In this document: one piece after another, positions 1 through 7,344 of the stretch
Layout of the letters: each line of letters starts with the position of its first letter
Position numbering within the stretch: the stretch's first letter is position 1
Notes under the pieces: generated by a model
Seen by the model: the letters and a program-made list of their open reading frames with translations, nothing else
Told to the model about the DNA's origin: nothing
Database searches by the model: none
Assembly: GCA_020247085.1 (NCBI GenBank)
Contig: JADCJJ010000075.1
Coordinates: 1 to 54,716 of the forward strand
DNA length: 54,716 nt
Direction of reading: 5' to 3'
DNA from: Myxococcaceae bacterium
GTDB taxonomy: Bacteria; Myxococcota; Myxococcia; Myxococcales; Myxococcaceae
Translations under genes and position numbers: made by a program

Positions 1-127
1 AGCCCGCAGGGCCGACGCCCTTGAACGCCGCGTACCCCTCGCCCGTCTTTCCGAGGCCGGCGAGCCCCGTCGCCGCCAGCAAGAGGGAGACGGCGAAGAG
101 GGCGCGGCGTGTCGTCGAGGACGTCAT
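1..127 (-). CDS. Secreted protein, N-terminal fragment (cut by window edge)
   Basis: Only the first 42 codons are in the window; the gene continues to the left. The reading starts at the ATG complementary to 125-127. It gives a typical Sec signal peptide: a short basic n-region (TTRR), a hydrophobic core (ALFAVSLLLAATGLAG), then GKTGEGYAAFKGVGPAG. The protein is therefore probably exported. Too little remains to assign a family. It is divergent from the gene starting at 333, and the roughly 205 bp between them holds a strong inverted repeat. Confidence 0.6.
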   Translation of the reverse strand, partial: MTSSTTRRALFAVSLLLAATGLAGLGKTGEGYAAFKGVGPAG

Positions 128-252
128 GGAATGGACCTTTCTGGAGGGAGCGGAAGTCTGCCTCAACACCTTGGTTTCCCCAATGGAAACACTTCGAATG
201 GCACCGACGGGCGAGGGCGGCCGGTAGTCACGCTCCTGCCGGGGCGCGCCCC

Positions 253-278
253 CCGCGCCCCCACCACCGGGGGCGCGG
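253..278. repeat. Perfect inverted repeat (10-bp stem, 6-nt loop)
   Basis: The arm CCGCGCCCCC at 253-262 is the exact reverse complement of GGGGGCGCGG at 269-278, separated by ACCACC. No T-run follows on either strand. The position between two divergent genes argues against a terminator and fits an operator or a structured 5' leader. No other signal is seen in 128-332. Confidence 0.45.
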
Positions 279-332
279 CCGGGAAAATGCCGCTTGGCGC
301 CGCCGCCGGTCGTGATTGGATACGGCACGAAG

Positions 333-1550
333 ATGCCGACGAGCCGCGAAGACTTTGCCCGCCTGGCCAGTGAGTACCTCCGGGTGCAGGGTGAGCACCG
401 GCCCGTGCGCTACGACGCACCGCGCGACCGCCTCGTGGTGGGCGAGGGTGACTTCATCAGCTTCATCGGCCTGCAGCACGGCCTCGCCGAGTATGACGCC
501 GTGCCGCACGCGGAGAAGCCACGGGTGTTGGCGCGGCGCCTGTGGAGCTCGATTCGTCGCGACAGCCCCCTCGACGAGGTGAACGTCATTCGCAGCATCG
601 TGCCGCGGCTGCGCGATCGCGCGTGGTTCTCGGCCATTCGCCGCCAGGCCGAGCTCGAGCTCGGCGCCGACGAAGAGGCCATCAACGAGGTGATGCTGCC
701 GCACCGCGTGCTCAACGCCGAGCTCGCCGCCCACCTCGCCTTCGACCTCCCGACCTCGGTGATGGAGTTCGGGCCCGACCGCCTCGAGGCCTTCGGGCTC
801 GACTTCGACGAGCTCTTCGACCGCGCCGTGCAGAACCTGCGTGAGCGGCCGCGCCTCGACTTCGACCACCCCGACGCCGCCGTGGCCGCCTTCGTCTCGC
901 CGTACCGCGATGGCTTCGACGCCACCCGCATGCTGCTGACGGAGCGCTTCCTCGAGCTGCCGGTGCGCGGGAACCCGGTGGTGCTCTCTCCGACGCACGA
1001 CATCGTGCTGGTCGCCGGTGACGACGACGAGGTCGCCCTCGAGGCCATCGCGACCTGGGGCGAGCAGGCGTTGCTCGAGCCGAAGCCGCACACCGCGCAC
1101 GCCTTCCGCTGGGACGGCACCACGTGGACGCCGTGGCTCCCGCCGCCAGGGCACCGCGCCTGGCAGAAGCTGAAGGTGCTGCAGCTGCAGTCGTTCGCCT
1201 CGGCCTACGCTCGCCAGAAAGAGGTGCTCGAGGCGCTGCTGCAGGGCAACGGCCACTCGCTCCTCGTGTCGAGCCTTCGCGCCTTCCGCACGCCCCGCGG
1301 AGACATCTTCACCTCGACCGCATGGACCGAGGGCGTCGATGCGCTCCTGCCGCAGACCGACCGCATCGACTTCGTGACGGTGGGCGGGAGCGCCGGGAGG
1401 ACGTACTCGACGACCTTCGAGGTGGCGCGGCAGACCGTGCCGCACCTCATGTCGCCCACGGGAGATACGCCCGAGCGCTGGCGCACGAGCGGCTTCCCGA
1501 CCGTCGACGAACTCTCGCAGATGGCGGAGGCCGGGCGCCTCGTCGAGTGA
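333..1550 (+). CDS. DUF1444-like (YtpQ-type) cytosolic protein
   Basis: This is a 405-residue protein with no signal peptide or membrane segment. An upstream in-frame TTG (294) exists, but the ATG at 333 (MPTSREDFARLASEYL) reads like a natural N-terminus. The order of segments resembles the DUF1444/YtpQ family: an N-terminal part with an ISFIGL segment, then an IRSIVPRLRDR stretch around residue 90, an ELFDRAVQNLR segment near 165, and a second alpha/beta half ending in TFEVA. The biochemical role of that family is not known to me. It stands alone, 149 bp upstream of the carbonic-anhydrase-like gene on the same strand. The family call is by eye and should be treated as tentative; the coding status is secure. 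Confidence 0.6.
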   Translation: MPTSREDFARLASEYLRVQGEHRPVRYDAPRDRLVVGEGDFISFIGLQHGLAEYDAVPHAEKPRVLARRLWSSIRRDSPLDEVNVIRSIVPRLRDRAWFSAIRRQAELELGADEEAINEVMLPHRVLNAELAAHLAFDLPTSVMEFGPDRLEAFGLDFDELFDRAVQNLRERPRLDFDHPDAAVAAFVSPYRDGFDATRMLLTERFLELPVRGNPVVLSPTHDIVLVAGDDDEVALEAIATWGEQALLEPKPHTAHAFRWDGTTWTPWLPPPGHRAWQKLKVLQLQSFASAYARQKEVLEALLQGNGHSLLVSSLRAFRTPRGDIFTSTAWTEGVDALLPQTDRIDFVTVGGSAGRTYSTTFEVARQTVPHLMSPTGDTPERWRTSGFPTVDELSQMAEAGRLVE

Positions 1551-1607
1551 AGCGGCCGGCGCCCCTGCGCGCCTGAGCCCGCCCCGTCTTCGCGCCTCGG
1601 CGGTGTT

Positions 1608-1619
1608 TGGGTCGACCCA
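1608..1619. repeat. 12-bp perfect palindrome upstream of the carbonic-anhydrase-like gene
   Basis: TGGGTCGACCCA reads identically on both strands and lies about 80 bp before the chosen start at 1700. It is a possible operator. A chance palindrome in GC-rich DNA is equally possible. Confidence 0.25.
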
Positions 1620-1699
1620 GTGGGACGGGGGCGACCCCTTCCGCGCCGAGTGAACTCGTACCCCTGGCGCTGGACTGCGACTTGCTCAGGATCCTCGGC

Positions 1700-2704
1700 A
1701 TGTCGCAGAAGCTCCTCATCGTCGTCGCCGTGCAGTCGGCGCTCGTGCTTGGCGTCGGGGGGGCAGCGCTGGGGCTGTCGGTCGGCCGCGGCGGCTCCGC
1801 GCAAGCGTCGCGCAGCGGCAAGCGACACGGCTCGGCGCCAAAGACGCCGCGCTCGGAGGCCGCGGCCCCGCGCGCGAAGGCGAAGGGAGCCCCCCGGGCG
1901 ACCGAGGCCCACGGTGACGACGGGCACGAGCCCTCGCCCGAGGTCGCCCACGCCGAGCAGAAGCCGGGGTCGGGCGCCGGGCCCACGTCGTCACCAGAGC
2001 ACCCCGAGCCCGATGAGGGGGCACCGAAGGCCGCTGGCGGCCCCGCCGGCGCTTCGGCAGCAGCGCCCCCGGGCGGCACGCCGAAGGGCGGACGACCGGC
2101 GCCGGCCGAGAGCGGCCACCGGCCGGCGACGAAGGCCGAGCAGGCCCACGCGCCAGGCCCCCTGCGGGACGACGAGCTCCACCCGCTCCCGCAGCTGCCG
2201 AAGGAGCCGCTCGAGGCCTTCGCCTGGCTCGACGAGGGGAACAACCGCTGGGCCAACGGCCTGAGCAAGCCCCGCGACCTGGTGCAGCTGCGGCGCGAGC
2301 TGGCCGCCGGCTTCGCCCCCTGGGCGGCGGTCGTCTCGTGCTCAGATGGGCGTGTCGTGCCCGAGGCCGTATTCGACGCTCCCCCGGGTGCGCTCGTCAC
2401 CATCAAGGCGCCGGTCTTCACCGCCGACACCACGCTCGCCGCCGGGGTCGAGCTCGCGCTGAAGAAGCACCCCGTGCCAGTGCTGGTACTGCTGGGGCAC
2501 GCGGGGTGCGACGACGGCTCCGGGCGCGCGACCGAGGAGCAGGTGACGGCCGTCGCCGCCAAGCTGATGGGCCGAACGCCCCTCAGGGAGCGGGCGCGGG
2601 CCGGCAAGCTGCTGATGCTGCGCGCCGTCTACGGCCTGGAGACAGGCCGGGTGCGCTGGCTGGACTCCGAGGAGGCGGCGCACGACGAATCCGCGCACCG
2701 CTGA
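1700..2704 (+). CDS. Membrane-anchored beta-class carbonic anhydrase-like protein
   Basis: The 334-residue protein starts at the ATG at 1700 (MSQKLL); longer in-frame starts would place non-coding-like sequence before the membrane segment. It has a hydrophobic anchor at about residues 5-28, then a long Ala/Pro/Gly/Lys-rich linker to about residue 165, then a compact catalytic domain. The domain shows the beta-class marks: GNNRWANGLS near its start, Cys214-Ser-Asp-Gly-Arg (CxDxR, first zinc ligand with the Asp-Arg dyad), and His267-Ala-Gly-Cys270 (the other two ligands). The closing strand AVYGLETGRVRWL matches the usual end of the family. The RNxxN stretch after the first motif is replaced (IKAPVF), and the segment after HxxC is short. 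This suggests an enzyme tethered outside the inner membrane that interconverts CO2 and bicarbonate. Activity is inferred. Confidence 0.75.
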   Translation: MSQKLLIVVAVQSALVLGVGGAALGLSVGRGGSAQASRSGKRHGSAPKTPRSEAAAPRAKAKGAPRATEAHGDDGHEPSPEVAHAEQKPGSGAGPTSSPEHPEPDEGAPKAAGGPAGASAAAPPGGTPKGGRPAPAESGHRPATKAEQAHAPGPLRDDELHPLPQLPKEPLEAFAWLDEGNNRWANGLSKPRDLVQLRRELAAGFAPWAAVVSCSDGRVVPEAVFDAPPGALVTIKAPVFTADTTLAAGVELALKKHPVPVLVLLGHAGCDDGSGRATEEQVTAVAAKLMGRTPLRERARAGKLLMLRAVYGLETGRVRWLDSEEAAHDESAHR

Positions 2705-2734
2705 AGGGCGATGCCGTCGCGCGAGCGACGCCGT

Positions 2735-3181
2735 TCACTTCTTTCCGGCGGGCTTCTTGTCGTCCTTCTTCTCGGGCGCAGGCGCGGCCGGGGTGGCGGC
2801 TCCCTTGCTCAGCGAGCGCACGAAGGCCGCGACGTCCATCAGCTGGCCCTCGTTGAGGGCACCCTTCCACGACGCCATGAGGGCCGACTTGCCGTTTGCC
2901 GCGCCGCCCTCCTTGATCATCTTGTAGACGTACTCGTCGGTCACCTCGGCCGCGCGCTTGGCGTCGGTGAAGTTGGCCGGCTTCGGGTTGAGCGCCACGG
3001 CGGCCGCGCCATCACCCTTGCCGCCCTCTCCATGGCAGCTGACGCACAGCTCCTTGTACTTGGCCTGACCCTTCGCGGGATCGCCGGTGATCTTGAAGGC
3101 GGCCTTGGTGTCGGCGGTCTTCCCCTGGGCGAGGGCGAAGGCGGCGACGAGGGACGTGGTGACGACGAGGAGCTTCTGCAT
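2735..3181 (-). CDS. Exported monohaem c-type cytochrome
   Basis: The 148-residue protein starts at the ATG at 3181, giving the signal peptide MQKLLVVTTSLVAAFALAQG; more upstream in-frame starts would bury it. A class I cytochrome c fold follows. It has one CxxCH haem site (CVSCH, near residue 47), a GKGDGAAA turn, and a Met-containing segment (ALMASWKGALNEGQLMDVAAFVRSL) that probably supplies the distal ligand. The tail is a charged Ala/Pro/Lys stretch ending in KKPAGKK. It should act as a periplasmic electron carrier; its partners are unknown. It is convergent with the carbonic-anhydrase-like gene (30 bp apart). The 186 bp upstream of it show no feature. Confidence 0.85.
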   Translation of the reverse strand: MQKLLVVTTSLVAAFALAQGKTADTKAAFKITGDPAKGQAKYKELCVSCHGEGGKGDGAAAVALNPKPANFTDAKRAAEVTDEYVYKMIKEGGAANGKSALMASWKGALNEGQLMDVAAFVRSLSKGAATPAAPAPEKKDDKKPAGKK

Positions 3182-3367
3182 GGCGGGGAGGTCTCCGGGG
3201 ACGGCGAGGGACGGGACGAGTGACGAACGGGCGCGCCAGGGCTTCACGGCCGCTTCACGAGACAGAAACCACCCACCGCGTGCGCTCGCAAGCACTCCCT
3301 CGCGGCACCGATGGGAATCGCTTCAGGGGCGCCGCAGGCTCGCTGATGCAGGGGCTCGATGGGCGCG

Positions 3368-3919
3368 TCAGCGGGCCTCTGCCAGCGCCGCGAGCCATCG
3401 GCGCAGCACCTCGAGCCGCGGTACGTCCGGGGCGAGCAGGCGACGCCCGTCGGCCAGGGTCACGCGCAACGCGCCGGCGTCGGCGGAGCCCTCGCCGAAG
3501 GGCACGAGGGTGAACGCCACCCCGGCGAGCGGGCCCTCGTAGCGGGTGACGCGGAACTGCCCGACGACACCCGCGCCTTCAAGTACGCCCCGCACCACGC
3601 CCTCGCGTCGGCGCACCTCGAGCGAGACGCCGAGCGCGGCGCGCCGCAGGTCCGAGACCCCTGCGAGCAGTGCCAGGAGCCCCGTCCCGCCGAAGGCCAC
3701 GACGAGGCTCGAGGTGAGCACCCACAGCCCGTCAGCGCTCTGCGCGCTCACGCCCACGAGGGCCGCGGTCACCGCGAAGCAGCCGGCCATGACGACGAAG
3801 CGCGCGAGCGCCCGTCGGCGGTCGACCGAGGCCGGCCGCGTGAAGCGCACCGAGCCGTCGGCGTCGACGTGCTCGACCTGCCAGCCGTCACCGAGGGCCG
3901 CGCCTGGCTCGAGGCGCAT
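3368..3919 (-). CDS. Small integral membrane protein of unknown family
   Basis: The 183-residue protein begins at the ATG at 3919-3917, which shares one base with the stop codon of the PPK2 gene (TGATG), so the two are probably translationally coupled. It opens with a soluble stretch (MRLEPGAALGDGWQVEHVD). Two adjacent membrane helices follow at about residues 42-62 (FVVMAGCFAVTAALVGVSA) and 68-90 (LWVLTSSLVVAFGGTGLLAL). A cytosolic beta-rich domain to the C-terminus has alternating strands (GVSLEVRRREGVVRGVLEG, FRVTRYEGPLAGVAFTLV). The pattern recalls bacterial proteins with a PH-like domain next to paired helices, but I cannot name a family. Its link to polyphosphate metabolism rests only on the overlap. 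Confidence 0.65.
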   Translation of the reverse strand: MRLEPGAALGDGWQVEHVDADGSVRFTRPASVDRRRALARFVVMAGCFAVTAALVGVSAQSADGLWVLTSSLVVAFGGTGLLALLAGVSDLRRAALGVSLEVRRREGVVRGVLEGAGVVGQFRVTRYEGPLAGVAFTLVPFGEGSADAGALRVTLADGRRLLAPDVPRLEVLRRWLAALAEAR

Positions 3920-4719
3920 CAGCGGTCGAGCGCCTCGATGGCGGAGCGCAGCACGGTGAGGCGCGCGTGGCGCTTGTCGTTGGCGGGTACGATGACCCAC
4001 GGCGCGTCAGGCCGGTGCGTGCGGTCGAACATGTCCTGGTAGGCCGCCGCGTAGTCCTTCCAGCGCTTGCGGTTCCGCCAGTCGTCGTCGCCGATCTTGA
4101 AATTGCGGATGGGGTCTTTCTCGCGCTGCTTGAAGCGCTCGAGCTGCTCGTTCTGGTCGATGTGCAGGAAGAACTTCGCCATCGTCACGCCGTCGTCGGT
4201 GTGCATGCGCTCGAAGGCGTTGATCTCGTCGTAGGCCCGCTGCCACTCGGGTTCCGTCGCGAAGCCCTCGACGCGCTCGACGAGCACGCGGCCGTACCAG
4301 CTGCGGTCGAAGATGGCGAGGGTGCCCCGGGCGGGCATGCGGGTAGCGAAGCGCCAGAGGTAGTGGTGCGCGCGCTCCTCTTCGCCGGGCGCCGCGATGG
4401 GCCACACCTTGTAGCCGCGCGGGTCCATCAGCGCCGTCATGCGCTTGATGGCGCCGCCCTTGCCCGCGGCGTCCCAGCCCTCGAAGACGAAGACGGCTCG
4501 GCGCTTCTCGAGCCAGTACCTCACCTGCAGCTCGAACAGCTTCTCCTGTAGCTCGAGGATCTCGGCGTCGGCCCCCTTCTTGTCGGGGACCTTCTTCGAC
4601 AGGTCGACCTCGTCGAGGTCGAGCGTCCCGGCGCGGAACACCTCGAAGTCGTATGACAGCGGCGTGCGATCGGTGAAGCGCCGGTCGCGCTTCGGCTTCC
4701 TGCTCTTCCGTGAGGCCAT
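3919..4719 (-). CDS. ppk2: Polyphosphate kinase 2 family protein
   Basis: The 266-residue length is typical for a one-domain PPK2. It has the Walker A motif GWDAAGKGG (81-89) and the Walker B/lid motif IFDRSWYGR around Asp138. The characteristic basic lid segment with RNFKIGDDDWRNRKRW follows near residue 205, and an AAYQDMFDRTH stretch near the end. PPK2 enzymes use polyphosphate to phosphorylate nucleoside mono- or diphosphates, regenerating ATP or GTP; the exact class cannot be decided by eye. The protein is cytosolic, with a basic N-terminus (MASRKSRKPKRDRR). It is divergent from the DUF1232 gene with a short gap, and its stop overlaps the start of a two-helix membrane protein. Confidence 0.93.
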   Translation of the reverse strand: MASRKSRKPKRDRRFTDRTPLSYDFEVFRAGTLDLDEVDLSKKVPDKKGADAEILELQEKLFELQVRYWLEKRRAVFVFEGWDAAGKGGAIKRMTALMDPRGYKVWPIAAPGEEERAHHYLWRFATRMPARGTLAIFDRSWYGRVLVERVEGFATEPEWQRAYDEINAFERMHTDDGVTMAKFFLHIDQNEQLERFKQREKDPIRNFKIGDDDWRNRKRWKDYAAAYQDMFDRTHRPDAPWVIVPANDKRHARLTVLRSAIEALDR

Positions 4720-4787
4720 GACGCGTGAGTCTGCGCGCTCGCGAGGCGCGGGTGAAATCGTTTCGTACGCCGGTCGTGCGAAAGCAC

Positions 4788-5081
4788 ATGAACCTCGCCC
4801 AGCTCCGCCGGTACCTTCGCGACGCGGCCGTCCCCGGATGGCGCAAATTCGTCGTGGCGGGCGCGCTCGCCTACGTCCTGCTCCCCATCGACCTGGTGCC
4901 CGACCTCGTCCCGCTGCTCGGGTGGCTCGATGATCTGGGCGCCCTGGCGGCAGCGGTGACGTTCCTCGCGCGCGACGTCACCGCGCATGCCCGCGCGGCC
5001 GAGGCGCGGGCCGTTCACGCCGCCAGCCAGGGGCGCGAGGGGCTCCAGCTGATTGACGTGGGGTCGCGCGAGCGGCGCTGA
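4788..5081 (+). CDS. DUF1232 (YkvA-type) membrane protein
   Basis: The 97-residue protein starts at the ATG at 4788 (MNLAQLRRYLRD). A GTG at 4725 in the same frame would overlap the divergent PPK2 promoter region and adds no domain. It carries the DUF1232 signature: a hydrophobic helix then YVLLPIDLVPDLVPLLGWLDD, covering the conserved PIDLxPDxxPxxGxxDD core near residues 35-52. A second helix (LGALAAAVTFLARDV) and a charged tail follow. The family's role is unknown, though members often lie near stress or envelope genes. The downstream 249 bp carry two adjacent palindromes and no gene. Confidence 0.8.
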   Translation: MNLAQLRRYLRDAAVPGWRKFVVAGALAYVLLPIDLVPDLVPLLGWLDDLGALAAAVTFLARDVTAHARAAEARAVHAASQGREGLQLIDVGSRERR

Positions 5082-5203
5082 CGGGGCCCTGCGGCGGCTC
5101 TCGACGGCGCGCCATTGGGCGTGCGCAGGCACTTCGCCCTCGGGCCGAAGCCGGGGAGGGGCGTCGGGTGACGGCCCCTGCCGTGCGCCAGCGCTGACCC
5201 GGG

Positions 5204-5236
5204 GCGGGCTCGTTCGAGCCCGCGGCTGCCGGCAGC
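5204..5236. terminator. Two adjacent palindromes between convergent genes
   Basis: GCGGGCTCG at 5204-5212 pairs perfectly with CGAGCCCGC at 5215-5223 across TT. One base later, at 5225-5236, lies the 12-bp palindrome GCTGCCGGCAGC. They sit between the DUF1232 gene (+) and the lipoprotein gene (-), where a bidirectional transcription end is expected. There is no T-tract, so the terminator role is inference. Confidence 0.35.
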
Positions 5237-5330
5237 GTGGCGAGGTGACCCAGGGAGACGCCGACCGGCGGCCACGACGCGAAGGCGCCCCACGCGAGCG
5301 GGGCTCGCAGCCTCGGGGAGCGTCTCTCGT

Positions 5331-5930
5331 TCAGTACGTCGCATCGAGGTTCGCGGCGTCGCCGGGCGTGAGGGCGCGGCTGCCGACGATGCGCTCGCAC
5401 TCGTCGGGCTCTGCCTCGAGCGAGAGACATACCACCGAGGCGGTGTGCACCTTCCGGCTCGCCGCGCTGACCCAGAGCCGTGCGCAGGAGAAGCTCGAGA
5501 CCGGCGCGCCTTTCGCCGAGGTCGGCGATGGGCGCGTCACCGAACAGAGCTCGAGGGTGTCTCCGACGGTGGTGGTCGTCGCGCGCTGCACCTCGAGGCC
5601 GCCCTCGCGCAGGGTGGCTCTCAGCTCGGTGACCGTCCGCTCGAGCAGCGCGCCGACGGTGATGGGCGCCGAGACGCTGGGGCTGAGCTCGGCCCGCTGC
5701 AGATACATCCACGGGAGGGGCTCGCCCGGTGGCTTGCGGCCCACCATCGCGACGTCGACCGACGGGTCCGTCGACAGGGCCGCCTCCCGGAGCCGGGCGA
5801 TGCGCTCGGGCGCCATCGGTACGAAGTCTGCCGGGACGGTGGCCGAGATGGCCCCGATGGAGACGGGCTGACGGGCCCTGGCGCAACCGTGGAGGAGCAG
5901 CAGCACGACGAGGGCAGGGCCCAAACGCAC
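5331..5930 (-). CDS. Lipoprotein of unknown function
   Basis: The 199-residue protein starts at GTG (5930) and has a classic lipoprotein signal, VVLLLLHGC, with Cys16 as the lipidation site. The mature part is mixed alpha/beta and contains an early PVSIGAISATVPADFVPM strand and an RATTTTVGDTLELCSVTRP hairpin. Pairs of cysteines (CSV, SCARL, VCLSL, ECERI) could form disulfides in the periplasm. I do not recognise a family; the overall plan (small DUF with a threonine-rich strand and a secretory signal) is common in Myxococcota. It is divergent from the broken barrel gene starting at 6040, sharing a 109-bp intergenic region without a clear promoter. Confidence 0.7.
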   Translation of the reverse strand: MRLGPALVVLLLLHGCARARQPVSIGAISATVPADFVPMAPERIARLREAALSTDPSVDVAMVGRKPPGEPLPWMYLQRAELSPSVSAPITVGALLERTVTELRATLREGGLEVQRATTTTVGDTLELCSVTRPSPTSAKGAPVSSFSCARLWVSAASRKVHTASVVCLSLEAEPDECERIVGSRALTPGDAANLDATY

Positions 5931-6039
5931 ACCAGGAGTCTCGCACGTTTGCCCGGCCGCAGCGCGGCGCGCGAGGTCCCGGCGTCACCGCGGCGGGGCC
6001 AGGCGTGCGCGGGCCGTCGGCTCCGGTTACACGGCGACG

Positions 6040-6783
6040 ATGCGAGCGATGGTGGTGGCAGCGAGCCTCGGGTACCTGGCGGTCGTCCTTTTTCCCAGGG
6101 AGGCGAGGGCCTGAGGCATCTCGCCTCCCGTCGGTCCGACGGGGCTCGCGCAGCGGTGTACCGGGAAGAAGCGGGCCGGGGAAGCGGCCCTGCCGGGTGG
6201 GGACGCATCAGCGCCGCTGCGGTTCCGCGCCGGCGCCACCTTCGGCGCGTTTCGCAGCACGCTCGTCTTCGGTGACGAGCGGCTGGGCCTCGAGGCGATG
6301 GCCGTGAGCGGCTCGCTCGAGTACCGGCTGTCCGATCGGCTCACGTTCGCTGCTGCCGCCGGCGGCATCGTCGCGGGGCAGCTCGTCGGCGCCGACGCGC
6401 GCTACGACTTCCGCGCCGGCGCCGTGGGCAGCGCCAGCCTGTCCGTGCTCGCCCTCGAGCAGGGGCGCTTCACGCCCTTCCTCATGCTCGCCGGCTCGCT
6501 CGCCGTGAGCGGCGTCGCGGCCGCGCCCACGACGTACTGGGCCGTCGACGCGCGGGTGAGCGTGACCGTGGGCTACACCTTCTTCGACCGATTCACGCCC
6601 TACGCCGTCGGGCGCCTCTTCGGTGGGCCCGTCTTCTGGCGCGGGCAGGCGGGGAGCGACCTGTACCACTACCAGGTGGGGGCCGGGCTCGTGGTGGGGT
6701 TGCCCTTCGGGCTCGACCTGTCGGCCGAGGTGGCGCCGCTCGGAGAGCAGCGGGTGACGGCGGGGCTCGGCGTCAGCTTTTGA
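6040..6783 (+). pseudogene. Outer-membrane beta-barrel protein, interrupted by an in-frame TGA
   Basis: From the ATG at 6040 the frame reads a good signal peptide (MRAMVVAASLGYLAVVLFP, then REARA) and hits TGA at 6112-6114, just after the likely cleavage site. The same frame then stays open from 6115 to the TGA at 6781. It encodes about 222 further residues that look like an eight- to ten-strand barrel: LRFRAGATFGAF, GSLEYRLSDRLTF, ARVSVTVGYTFFDRFTPYAV, YQVGAGLVVGLPFGLDLSAEV, and a terminal GLGVSF with C-terminal Phe. No ATG, GTG or TTG lies in frame between 6115 and the ATG at 6298, which is already inside a strand. The gene is therefore either a recent pseudogene, a sequencing error, or read through. 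The last 11 bases overlap the convergent gene ending at 6773. Confidence 0.65.
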
Positions 6784-7264
6784 CCTCGCCCGGGAAGCCG
6801 ACGCACCCGGCCCCGAGGCGGGTGACGTCGAGGGCGACCGGCCGTGGTGGGCCCGCGTCGGGGAAGAAGCCGCGCAGCCCCGCGTCGTCTCCACGAAAGT
6901 CCACCAGGTGCCACGCGCCAGCGAGCCACGCGAACGTCCAGCCGCCCGACGCCGGGAGGCCCTTGACCAGGTCTCTCGGCGGTACCAGGCAGTCGAGCCC
7001 GAGGCCGCCGAGGTGCGTCGCCAGCTCGAACTCGGGGTACGGTCCGACGATGCTGCGCTCCTGGGTGAAGGCGAGGACGATGACGCACGGCCAGTCGCGG
7101 TGCCCGCTCGCGTCGACGCGGAGCCAGATGGTCCACTTCGCATCGGCGGGGGGCTCGTCGCCGACGTGTACGCGCGACGACGGGTAGCGCGCGGTCAGCC
7201 ACGCCACGACGGTGGCCGCCTCGACGGGCTTCGAGGTGAGGATCTGCAGCTCCGGCAGCAGCAT
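6773..7264 (-). CDS. Hypothetical protein, 163 residues
   Basis: The protein begins at the ATG at 7264 (MLLPELQILTSKPVEA). No signal peptide or membrane helix is visible. It reads as a small soluble alpha/beta protein with many Trp and Gly: an AATVVAWLTARYP helix, a KWTIWLRVD strand, then PEFELATHLGGLGLDCLVPP, GGWTFAWLAGAWHLVDFRGD and a C-terminal PVALDVTRLGAGCVGFPG. Codon third positions are strongly G/C, as in neighbouring genes, supporting coding. I do not recognise the family. Its 3' end overlaps the end of the convergent barrel gene by 11 bases. It is divergent from the TIGR02996-type gene, with about 80 bp between them. Confidence 0.6.
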   Translation of the reverse strand: MLLPELQILTSKPVEAATVVAWLTARYPSSRVHVGDEPPADAKWTIWLRVDASGHRDWPCVIVLAFTQERSIVGPYPEFELATHLGGLGLDCLVPPRDLVKGLPASGGWTFAWLAGAWHLVDFRGDDAGLRGFFPDAGPPRPVALDVTRLGAGCVGFPGEVKS

Positions 7265-7344
7265 GAGGGCGGCTTGTGGCGCACCGCCCCGTCAGGCGCA
7301 ACCGCTGGCACCGTCGGCTCCGGGCCGTGATGAGAGGAGCGCCC

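Noticed and set aside
228-1445. A 405-codon frame antisense to the DUF1444-like gene
   Set aside because: No recognisable motif; the plus-strand frame has a plausible start and family resemblance.
6112-6114. TGA read as selenocysteine in the barrel gene
   Set aside because: No catalytic reason exists for selenocysteine right after a signal peptide, and I see no SECIS-like structure or selenoprotein machinery; a mutation or base error is simpler.
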